Program-made: the position numbers and the translations under genes
Part shown: positions 17,642 through 24,781 of the stretch, one piece after another
How the letters are laid out: each line of letters opens with the position of its first letter
Position numbering within the stretch: position 1 is the first letter of the stretch
Origin: Bacteroidota bacterium
GTDB lineage: Bacteria; Bacteroidota; Bacteroidia; Sphingobacteriales; Sphingobacteriaceae
Length of the DNA: 55,516 nt
Direction of reading: 5' to 3'
Assembly: GCA_013285685.1 (NCBI GenBank)
Contig: JABDHD010000011.1
Span: forward strand, 1-55,516
The notes under the pieces: generated by a model
Database searches by the model: none
What the model was told of the DNA's origin: nothing
The model's input: the letters and a program-made list of their open reading frames with translations, nothing else

Positions 17642-17806
17642 CCCCCGCCGGTTCAAGCATCTTGCTTGAACCCAAATAAGTGTAAGCGTCCCGCTTACAT
17701 AACCACTTTAGGAGTTCAGCAAAACGCCATGCAATCATTGGGATAGGTCAGCGGGACGCTGACAGCGGTTTGAGTTCAAGTGGGACACTTGGAACCGGCG
17801 GCGGGG
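17642..17806. repeat. Cloverleaf-like palindromic repeat, copy A
   Basis: About 165 bp bounded by CCCCCGCCGGTTC and GGAACCGGCGGCGGGG, which pair with each other. Inside are hairpins with short loops: GGTTCAAGC-ATCTT-GCTTGAACC (17650-17672), TGTAAGCG-TCC-CGCTTACA (17681-17699), GTCAGCG-GGA-CGCTGAC (17747-17763) and CAAGTG-GGA-CACTTG (17777-17791). Three of the four loops are TCC or GGA. No coding capacity is visible. Related copies lie at 18377-18519 and 20321-20484, all in the same orientation. Confidence 0.85.
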
Positions 17807-17943
17807 TTTCAAACTACAGGCATTGCAGGGGATTTTTCAAGGACCAGTTTCAATATTCAGATTGATTTTCTGCTACGATGAGCGTTTGAAACCTGTGCCG
17901 GCGCCCTTCAATTTCAACTCCTTCATAGTAGATCTCTTCAAAC

Positions 17944-18264
17944 CTATTCATGTTTTTTACGAGGGATAATTTTACTTAACACAAAATAAAGAACTAATGC
18001 TATGATAGTCCAGTATAAAGCGCAGACAAGCGCCCGAACCGGGGGTGCCGGATCGGGATCGTTGAATATTGGGGCCAGGGGCCCTACCAAAACAATTTTA
18101 ACAGGATATATAATTGCGGCAACGGTGCGCTTCCAGGCTATTGGCGAGCCGGTTCCCGGGAACCAGTCGCCGTTTACGGGTTGCAGCAGTAAATTGGTGA
18201 TCCCCTGAAAGACAAACGCCGAAACGAGAAAGATAATAACGAATTTGGTTACTGAAATTTTCAT
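17944..18264 (-). CDS. Small hypothetical inner-membrane protein
   Basis: A 106-aa frame beginning MKISVTKFVIIFLVSAFVF, with three likely membrane helices (about 6-26, 47-66, 80-99), a central loop containing PIFNDPDPAPP, and a basic cytoplasmic tail PRKKHE. I do not recognise the family. It stands alone between two cloverleaf-like repeats and follows an A/T-rich stretch that could hold its promoter. Coding character is supported by hydrophobic helix periodicity and a charged end; function unknown. Confidence 0.6.
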   Translation of the reverse strand: MKISVTKFVIIFLVSAFVFQGITNLLLQPVNGDWFPGTGSPIAWKRTVAAIIYPVKIVLVGPLAPIFNDPDPAPPVRALVCALYWTIIALVLYFVLSKIIPRKKHE

Positions 18265-18376
18265 AATCTTGAACTCTCGTAGTCAACAAAAGTACTTTGC
18301 GTTACAAAGTTAAATAAATCGCTTGTATTTCAAAGTATTTTAATAAAACTACCAGGATTGGTTGTGTTGCGTGTTA

Positions 18377-18519
18377 AATCATCTTGCTTGAACCCAAATA
18401 AGTGTAGGCGTTTGGCTTACGTTAGCCACTTTACGAGTTCGGAAAAACGCCATGCTATCATTGGGGTAGGTCAGCGGGACGCTGACAGGGGTTTAGGTTC
18501 AAGTGGGAACCGGCGGAGG
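18377..18519. repeat. Cloverleaf-like palindromic repeat, copy B (degraded)
   Basis: Same order of blocks as copy A, but the outer left arm is lost, the second hairpin has decayed (GTAGGCG-TTT-GGCTTAC) and the fourth is shortened (TTCAAGTGGGAACCGGCGG). The GTCAGCG-GGA-CGCTGAC hairpin is intact at 18470-18486. Its right edge abuts the stop codon of the AraC gene at 18522, so insertion may have trimmed or set that C-terminus. Confidence 0.8.
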
Positions 18520-18521
18520 GT

Positions 18522-19349
18522 TCATATCCACCTTAAGGTGGACGGCAGTTCCATCCTGCTCCCTGACGCATTATGTCCGAATTTTTCCTTGTAGGCAGTT
18601 GAAAAATGAGAAAAATTCTCGAAACCTACCCTGTAATAAACATCAACAGGCCTTTGTCCAATCTCAATCAAAAGCTTTGCTTCCGCCAAACGCCGATCCT
18701 TTAGCCATCTTTCCGGAGTATTATCGAAAATATTTCTAAAATCTCTTTTAAAAGTAGAAAGGCTTCTGCCTGTGAGTCGTGCGAATTCAGATATGGAGAC
18801 GTTGTAAATAAAATTCTGGTTTATAAACTTTTCCAAATCAATTTTAAAAGGTTCGCTTAAATCAAATATCATCTCTTCAAGCCGTTGGTCATATCCCAAC
18901 AACAGGGCAATAGCTTCGGTAGTTTTTAACGATGCCAAAGTTGGGTTTAATTTTTCCGGTTGATTAAAGTATGGCAGCAAGGATTGGAAATAGGCCCTGA
19001 TAAATTTTGATTTGCTTACATCAACTAAAGATCCGCCTGCATACCTGTGTTTCAATTCAATTTTATTTTGAGCAGCGTATTTTTTCAAGGCCTCCGGTGT
19101 CAGAAAAATGTTCACGCTTTTACAGGGCCTACCGCTTTCATCCGGAAGCTTTAAAGCCTTTACCAACTCGTTTTTACGTATCAGTATAATCGATCCTGCG
19201 TTTGCAACATATTTGCTATGGGCAAACTGCAATTCAAGCGTTCCGCTTTCCAGATAAAGTAATGTCAAGTCAGGAACTATTTGCTCATTGGCATAAGCTC
19301 TTAGTCTTTCGCAACTGAATAATATATTTTCTGATGATTCCCGGCTCAT
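18522..19349 (-). CDS. AraC-family transcriptional regulator
   Basis: A 275-aa soluble regulator. The N-terminal ~140 residues resemble the cupin-like effector-binding half of AraC proteins (LTLLYLESGTLELQFAHSKY, then AGSIILIRKNELV). The C-terminal ~100 residues hold the two HTHs (VSISEFARLTGRSLSTFKRDF and VDVYYRVGFENFSHFSTAYKEKFG). It is not membrane-bound, unlike the AraC modules of P1-P5. The last residues after FGHNASGSR run up to a cloverleaf repeat and include a perfect palindrome CCACCTTAAGGTGG in the coding sequence. It is 125 bp downstream of the SDR gene, with a terminator between them, so it probably has its own promoter. It may regulate the SDR gene, as AraC/SDR neighbours often do (inference). 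Confidence 0.9.
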   Translation of the reverse strand: MSRESSENILFSCERLRAYANEQIVPDLTLLYLESGTLELQFAHSKYVANAGSIILIRKNELVKALKLPDESGRPCKSVNIFLTPEALKKYAAQNKIELKHRYAGGSLVDVSKSKFIRAYFQSLLPYFNQPEKLNPTLASLKTTEAIALLLGYDQRLEEMIFDLSEPFKIDLEKFINQNFIYNVSISEFARLTGRSLSTFKRDFRNIFDNTPERWLKDRRLAEAKLLIEIGQRPVDVYYRVGFENFSHFSTAYKEKFGHNASGSRMELPSTLRWI

Positions 19350-19414
19350 AAAAGTTTTCAGACCTAAAAATACGCTTTATCCTTTAATTGCTTATGATAC
19401 GTTTTGATTTGCAT

Positions 19415-19453
19415 AAAATCCCGCGCTAACAATTCTTTTTAGTGCGGGATTTT
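19415..19453. terminator. Intrinsic terminator between the SDR and AraC genes
   Basis: Perfect 10-bp stem AAAATCCCGC (19415-19424) / GCGGGATTTT (19444-19453) with a ~19-nt loop. The stem ends in A4/T4 on either side, so it could work in both directions, but it most plausibly ends the SDR transcript (stop at 19475). Confidence 0.8.
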
Positions 19454-19474
19454 ACGCTGACGCCTGGTTTTGCT

Positions 19475-20221
19475 TTATTGTGCATTGTAGCCTCCGTCAA
19501 CGAAAAGCGTTGTACCTGTCATAAAAGGGCAATCGTCTGAAGCAAGAAACACGATGCCATTTGCTATATCTTGTGGTGTACCCATGCGTTTCATTGGGTG
19601 AATAGCAGCAATGCTTTCTTCACTGTAAGCGCCGGTATCAATAGAAGCCTGGATGATATTGGTTTTGATGGCTCCCGGTGCAATTGCATTGATACGGATA
19701 CCCATTGTGGCGTAATCAATAGCAGCACCTTTGGTTAGGCCCACCACTGCATGTTTGGAGGCGCAATATTGCGCAGTATAAAGTAACCCGTTGTGCCCCG
19801 CTATGGAAGCCAGATTAACGATGGCGCCGCCACCGGTTTTCAACATTTCTTTGATTGCGTATTTCATACCGTAGAAAACGCCCATTACGTTGGTATCAAG
19901 CATTTGCCTGAGGTCCTCGGCAGTCGCGTCTGCCAATAGGACACTGCCAAGGGCCACACCGGCGTTATTCACCAGCGCATCCAGCTTTCCATATTTGGCA
20001 ACTGCTTTTTCCACTACTGCTTTTACTCCTTCCTCGTTCGTTACGTCCAACTCAAGAAAGGTGTTTTCTACGCCCTTATCGCTCAATTCTTTTGAAAACT
20101 CTTCACCCCTTGCCTGGTTGCGGCTGGTAAACACAACGTTATAATCTTTATTACCAAAGGCAAAGGCGGTTGCTTTGCCGATACCAGTTGTTGCACCGGT
20201 AATGAGAACTGTTTTTTTCAT
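19475..20221 (-). CDS. SDR-family NAD(P)-dependent oxidoreductase
   Basis: A 248-aa classical short-chain dehydrogenase/reductase. Cofactor motif TGATTGIG (8-15), NNAG (85-88), catalytic Asn111, Ser139, Tyr152 and Lys156 in YCASK, then PGAIKT and the C-terminal DGG typical of the FabG/3-oxoacyl-ACP reductase-like branch. The Arg in FTSRNQ after the second strand suggests NADPH preference. The substrate is not evident. It is the most upstream gene of this small minus-strand group and is followed by the AraC regulator behind a terminator. Confidence 0.92.
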   Translation of the reverse strand: MKKTVLITGATTGIGKATAFAFGNKDYNVVFTSRNQARGEEFSKELSDKGVENTFLELDVTNEEGVKAVVEKAVAKYGKLDALVNNAGVALGSVLLADATAEDLRQMLDTNVMGVFYGMKYAIKEMLKTGGGAIVNLASIAGHNGLLYTAQYCASKHAVVGLTKGAAIDYATMGIRINAIAPGAIKTNIIQASIDTGAYSEESIAAIHPMKRMGTPQDIANGIVFLASDDCPFMTGTTLFVDGGYNAQ

Positions 20222-20320
20222 GGTTTTTCTTTTTTGATTTTTGATAAAGCAAATTTCATAAGCAAAAACAGATCGTATTTTGGCCAGCGGTTCAAAAATG
20301 TTTGGTCAGCGGTTCAACTA

Positions 20321-20484
20321 CCCCCGCCGGTTCCAAGCATCCTGCCTGGACCCAAAAAAGCGTAGGCGTCCCGCTTACATTCACCATTTTGCGAAGCCGG
20401 GAAAACGCCATGCTATCATTAGATACGTCAGCGGGACGCTGACAGGGGTTTGGGTTCAAGTGGGACACTTGAACCGGCGGGGGG
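20321..20484. repeat. Cloverleaf-like palindromic repeat, copy C
   Basis: Same ~164-bp plan as copy A: outer arms CCCCCGCCGG and CCGGCGGGGGG, a first hairpin changed to TCCAAGC/GCCTGGA with some paired changes, GTAGGCG-TCC-CGCTTAC, GTCAGCG-GGA-CGCTGAC, and a perfect GGTTCAAGTG-GGA-CACTTGAACC (20453-20475). It sits between the SDR start and the P4 stop. Confidence 0.85.
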
Positions 20485-20522
20485 CCGTTTATTATGCTTT
20501 GAAAAAAAATTAGCATCTCCAT

Positions 20523-20555
20523 CCGCACCGGTTCAAGCATGGGAAACCGGTGCGG
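20523..20555. repeat. Mini hairpin related to the cloverleaf repeat
   Basis: Perfect 11-bp stem CCGCACCGGTT / AACCGGTGCGG around CAAGCATGGGA. The inner CCGGTTCAAGCAT matches the left arm of the full repeat, so this looks like a copy reduced to its outer arms, 38 bp after copy C. Confidence 0.7.
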
Positions 20556-20625
20556 GTAATTTGATCGCTATGGTTCTGAAAATGCCAACAGACTCACTCC
20601 AGACGCTGTCCCCGACTCCCGTACC

Positions 20626-23600
20626 TCACTCACTCCTCAAGCTTTTCACCGGGTTAGCTATGGCCGCCTTTATGGCATGCGAACTAATGGTAAGCAATGC
20701 AAACGCAATTGCGGTTAAACCGGCGATGGCAAATGGCCAGGCACTAATAGGTATCCGGTAGCTAAACGCAGTAAGCCATTTATCCATCATATACCACGCA
20801 ATTGGCGATGCGATCAGTATCGATATGATCACCAGCTTTAAAAAATCGCTTGTAAGCAACCCGCCAATACGGGATACACTTGCCCCAAGCACTTTGCGGA
20901 TGCCGATTTCCTTTGTCCTTTGTTCGGCAATAGATGCGGCCAATCCAAATAAACCCAGGCAGGCGACAAATATAGCCAGCATTGAAAACACAGTTGCCGT
21001 GCTGGCCGTATGCTGTTCGGATGCATACAGGTTTTGAATATGCGTATCAAGGAACTCGTAATCAAAGCTGGAATTAGGCAGATCAGTTTTAAATACATTT
21101 TGCACCTGCTGCATAAAGTGCGGCAAGTTTTGCGTATTGTACCTGATCAGTAAGGTATTTAATGGTTCAGTCCGTTTGTTTGTAATGTAATAAACATAAC
21201 CGCCGATCTCGCTTTTTAGCGATTCGTAATTAAAATCTTTAACTACACCGCTAATGATGGATTTCGGCACCATTTCAGTAACGATATATTTGCCAATAGC
21301 ATCCTGTGGCGTTTTATAACCTAAGTATTTTACTACCGATTCATTAATCAGTAAATAACAAGTGGTATCGCCCGCAGCCATTGTTTGGGGTATTGTGGTG
21401 CCGGCAAGCAGTTTTAGCTGCATGGTTTTTACTATCGAGCCGTTTGTATTACAAGTCAGTACAGGATACCAGTCCTTATCGGTTATAAACTTCCTGATGC
21501 TTTTCCCGCTTTCCATATCACCGGGGATAGATTGCGATGGTGAAGCGCTTTCCACGCTGGGCATACTGTTTAAACTGTTAATGAAAGCAGCAACCTGTTG
21601 CTTATTTTGAGCGGCCTTGATAGAAACAGAAACGATACCTTTTGGATTATATCCCAGGTCTTTATTCCGGATATAATTTATCTGCCCCAGGATCACGATA
21701 ACGGAAATGATCAGGATGATGGAAGAGGCAAACTGAAATACGACAAGGGATTTCCTGATAAAATCAGCAACGGAATGCTTTATCTTCAGCTTGTGCATCA
21801 AAACAAGCGGCGAAATACGCGATAAAGAAAAAGCAGGGTAGCTGCCTGCTACCAAGGTCACCAATATCCAGGTTAGCAGCAACCCCAACAGGATGGGCGC
21901 AGAGGCCAGGGCCGACAGTTTTAATTCGATGCCGGTTATATTTTGAAAGAACGGTTGCAGCATGAAGCAGGCCGCATAACCGGCGATAATAGCGATAAAA
22001 GAAAGCACGGCTGTTTCGGTGTAGAAAAGTGCAAGCAGATGCCGCCTGTCGGCGCCCAATACCTTGTTTACACCTACTCCCTTAGCGCGCTTTTGAGAGC
22101 GTGCGGTAGCCAAATTCATATAGTTGATACACGCTATGCCCAGCACCAAAAGCGACAGGAATAATAATGCTTTTACCGTGCCGATACTGCCAATCCTGCT
22201 CGAAAACCCTGCCCTGATGTCGGCCGAATACAGGTGAATGTCCGTTAGCGGCTGAAACATGAATTTGGTAAAAAACTGGTCCTTTTTTGGTATATTTTTA
22301 TCGATAAGCGCCGTAGCGAATTTTTGCGCCTGTGCAACATTTGCGCCGGGCTGCAGCAGGCAGTAGGTTTCGTAATCCGAGTTGCCCCAGTAAACATCTT
22401 TACCTGCCCATGAATCCATAATGTTATACATCATATCGCAATCGATCGTGCTGTTTTCGGGCAGATCCTGGTAGACACCCGAAACATGCAGGGTATCCCT
22501 GTTTTCCACATAAATGAATTTGCCGATTGCAGGCTCGTTACCGTACAACCTTTCCTTTGCCGACTCAGAAAGAATGACTGACTTTGGCTGTGCAAATGCC
22601 GTTTTAGCGTTTCCTTCGGTAAATGTGAAATCAAATATTTTGAACACCGACGTATCGGTCATATAAAGGCCCTTTTCGCTAAAATTTTTCTCGCCGGCCT
22701 TCAGGGATATGGTGGCTCCGAAATCGTACTTCAGCATCCTGGTCATTGCTTTTACCTGCGGAACACTCCGTGCAATAGCAGGCCCGGCGATACCCGGCAG
22801 TTGCGCCCAAACCTGGGAATTGTACGTTGGGCTGGACAGCAAGTTAACGCGGTAAATGTTCTTCGCGTTTTTGTACATGCGGTCAAAACTCAATTCGTAC
22901 GAAGCACATGCAAATAAGGTAATGCAAACACAAACACCAATAGCTAATCCGGCTATGTTAAGTGATGCAAACAGTTTGTTGCCGGCGATATTGCGCCATG
23001 CAATTTTGAAATAATTCCTAACCATATAATTGCGGTTTAATTTTCCGGAAGACCACTTTGGCGTGGTTTCCTGGTACGAAATTATGGCCGCAGGATGGAA
23101 ATAAGGTCTCAAATTATAAGTTGAGTGCTCTTTTTTCAGATCGCTTTTATATTCTTTCGGGCTTTTCCCGGTCATTTGCCTGAAAGTGCGGTTGAAGGTG
23201 GCTTTAGAATTGAATCCGGCATCCAACGCAATACCCAGCAAAGTCAGCCGGTCATAAGCCGGATCCTGCATTTTTTTGGCCACCTCCCGGATACGGTATT
23301 CATTTATAAAATCATTAAAGTTTTTTCCGAGGGCCACGTTAATGATCCGCGACAATTCATGAGTGGGTATGTCCAGCGCTGCCGCCAGCGACGGTAAACT
23401 TAAGTCCGGATCCTGGTAAAACAGGTTAATTTTCATGGCTTGCCGGAGCCAAGCGCCTTTTTGCTTCAGTTCCGCCGCCGGTGATGGCTTGGCAACCAGG
23501 AGCGCGGGGGCCGGCACGGCAATATCCGGCCGCAAAAACGCCGCCGCCGCAATCCATATCATCATCACGGCTAAAAGCAGGTACAATGGATAATAAACAG

Positions 23601-24252
23601 GTGTAACCAGTTGGTTATGGTAATAAAAATAATCCACGGCGACAAAAGGTATCCATAATAGCCAAAAAAACCCGAACCGCTTCAGCAAACTACGCAGCCA
23701 GCGCAATTCATTTTGCGGCCGGTCGCACCCGACAACTTTTAGTCGCCTGTGAAAGCCTCGTATCAATTTGTAACACCTGCGCAGGTAAATGATAACCGAA
23801 ATCACCGCCAGCAATTGCAATGCTGGGTCAAGTTCCTTAAACGTCAGCGTATCATAAGTAGCCGCGCCGGTCCTTATGCTCTCCTTAATCTCCAATACCA
23901 AAACACCCAATTCCAGCACCAAGGGGCTAAAATTCAGCAGGTCTTTCCAGTGGAATTTATATGCCGGCCGGGTAATTTTGAGTACATAAAAATAGATCAG
24001 CGGGCCAAGTACCAGCGAAAATTGCAGCGGCAGCCAGCTCCAGTGAGGGAAATAGACCGTCAGCCTGGTATCGATGCCCGATACCCAGGCCATCTGAAAA
24101 ACAATGGTCGCCAGCGCCAGGGCCAGAAAGCGGTTTGCAGCCCGGTTAATCCTTTTGGTAAACCATAGCTGCAAGGTAAAAGTGAGCCCGATAAATATCG
24201 TTCCCAGGAAGGCTACGTCATAAACGGTGATGTGGAAAGTATATGCGTTCAC
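20626..24252 (-). CDS. P4: 7-TM / AraC DNA-binding / FtsX-MacB permease fusion
   Basis: A 1208-aa protein starting on GTG at 24252. Seven helices at about 8-31, 39-59, 72-92, 104-121, 141-157, 190-210 and 218-239, with Arg/Lys-rich loops on the predicted cytoplasmic side. AraC HTH ~262-373 (LPSLAAALDIPTHELSR, LLGIALDAGFNSKATFNRTF, TGKSPKEYK). The linker contains TTPKWSSGKLNRNY. Met410 (MVRNYFKIAWRN) opens a full permease with RAKGVGVNKVLGADRRH in place of the usual EIGIRK, then EIGIRKVLGAS and SLRSE. The N-terminal module is very close to that of P1, but the permeases are only distantly similar and the FtsX motif differs. Upstream lies the best example of the shared operator. Confidence 0.87.
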   Translation of the reverse strand: MNAYTFHITVYDVAFLGTIFIGLTFTLQLWFTKRINRAANRFLALALATIVFQMAWVSGIDTRLTVYFPHWSWLPLQFSLVLGPLIYFYVLKITRPAYKFHWKDLLNFSPLVLELGVLVLEIKESIRTGAATYDTLTFKELDPALQLLAVISVIIYLRRCYKLIRGFHRRLKVVGCDRPQNELRWLRSLLKRFGFFWLLWIPFVAVDYFYYHNQLVTPVYYPLYLLLAVMMIWIAAAAFLRPDIAVPAPALLVAKPSPAAELKQKGAWLRQAMKINLFYQDPDLSLPSLAAALDIPTHELSRIINVALGKNFNDFINEYRIREVAKKMQDPAYDRLTLLGIALDAGFNSKATFNRTFRQMTGKSPKEYKSDLKKEHSTYNLRPYFHPAAIISYQETTPKWSSGKLNRNYMVRNYFKIAWRNIAGNKLFASLNIAGLAIGVCVCITLFACASYELSFDRMYKNAKNIYRVNLLSSPTYNSQVWAQLPGIAGPAIARSVPQVKAMTRMLKYDFGATISLKAGEKNFSEKGLYMTDTSVFKIFDFTFTEGNAKTAFAQPKSVILSESAKERLYGNEPAIGKFIYVENRDTLHVSGVYQDLPENSTIDCDMMYNIMDSWAGKDVYWGNSDYETYCLLQPGANVAQAQKFATALIDKNIPKKDQFFTKFMFQPLTDIHLYSADIRAGFSSRIGSIGTVKALLFLSLLVLGIACINYMNLATARSQKRAKGVGVNKVLGADRRHLLALFYTETAVLSFIAIIAGYAACFMLQPFFQNITGIELKLSALASAPILLGLLLTWILVTLVAGSYPAFSLSRISPLVLMHKLKIKHSVADFIRKSLVVFQFASSIILIISVIVILGQINYIRNKDLGYNPKGIVSVSIKAAQNKQQVAAFINSLNSMPSVESASPSQSIPGDMESGKSIRKFITDKDWYPVLTCNTNGSIVKTMQLKLLAGTTIPQTMAAGDTTCYLLINESVVKYLGYKTPQDAIGKYIVTEMVPKSIISGVVKDFNYESLKSEIGGYVYYITNKRTEPLNTLLIRYNTQNLPHFMQQVQNVFKTDLPNSSFDYEFLDTHIQNLYASEQHTASTATVFSMLAIFVACLGLFGLAASIAEQRTKEIGIRKVLGASVSRIGGLLTSDFLKLVIISILIASPIAWYMMDKWLTAFSYRIPISAWPFAIAGLTAIAFALLTISSHAIKAAIANPVKSLRSE

Positions 24253-24339
24253 GTAGTTTTAAAGCCTCAATCGCTGTTCCAAATCGTTAACTTGCTGATA
24301 AATAGTAAGTAGCGTTTTATTTACACTGATTATTGTAAC

Positions 24340-24367
24340 AAAACCGAACATTAGGCCGTTCGGTTTT
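24340..24367 (-). promoter_or_regulatory. Inverted-repeat operator candidate upstream of P4
   Basis: Perfect arms AAAACCGAAC (24340-24349) and GTTCGGTTTT (24358-24367), 8-bp spacer ATTAGGCC, nearest edge exactly 88 nt from the GTG start, preceded by TTGTAAC. The conserved TTTGGAACAG block lies 28 nt from the start. Confidence 0.75.
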
Positions 24368-24426
24368 GAATTGTAAGATTAGAAGTATTTCATAAAAAAC
24401 TCAATTTATTGTCCAATTTCCGTCGT

Positions 24427-24501
24427 CGCAGGGTCTCCGGCACGGGACCCTGCGCTGCAATATGCCACGGAGGACGCAGGGTCCTCTGCGAGAGACCCTG
24501 C
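24427..24501. repeat. Tandem pair of related hairpins
   Basis: CGCAGGGTC/GACCCTGCG (24427-24435 with 24446-24454) and GCAGGGTC/GACCCTGC (24476-24483 with 24494-24501) are two stems of nearly the same sequence about 20 bp apart, in the gap between P4 and the sixth permease. A different palindromic family from the cloverleaf repeat. Confidence 0.75.
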
Positions 24502-24720
24502 TGAAACGGAAAAACTCAAACGAGGATTAATCAGTAAAAAAGTAAACCTTATCAGGAGGGACAGGGTTAACATCATGTCAACCAAAAATTTTTAAACACT
24601 TTATTATCAATTAATTAAAAAATAGTTAACATGAAATATGTTAAGTTGTGTTAACCCTTTTGTGTTGTTGCAAGGACGTGTTTCCGGCACTACAATAAGT
24701 AAAAGTTCAACAATCGAAAA

Positions 24721-24756
24721 CTCTTATGCCGGCTCCAGCGGGAACCGGCGTAAGAG
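24721..24756. terminator. Long hairpin after the stand-alone permease
   Basis: CTCTTA..GCCGG..TCC pairs with GGA..CCGGC..TAAGAG around AGCG, 14 pairs with two mismatches or wobbles. It begins 25 bp past the permease stop and is followed on the minus strand by GAGTTTT, so it may act as a terminator. The core GCCGG..TCC/GGA..CCGGC resembles the outer arms of the cloverleaf repeat. Confidence 0.5.
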
Positions 24757-24781
24757 CTTAATTGTGCTAACTGCCAACTGC

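Noticed and set aside
18522..20221. AraC regulator and SDR gene as one operon
   Set aside because: A perfect 10-bp stem with A/T flanks (19415-19453) sits between them, so separate transcripts are more likely.
17642..20555. Insertion sequence
   Set aside because: No transposase gene or fragment lies in or between the repeat copies; they are non-coding palindromic elements.
24427..24501. CRISPR-like array
   Set aside because: Only two related hairpins with no regular spacers and no cas genes in the window.
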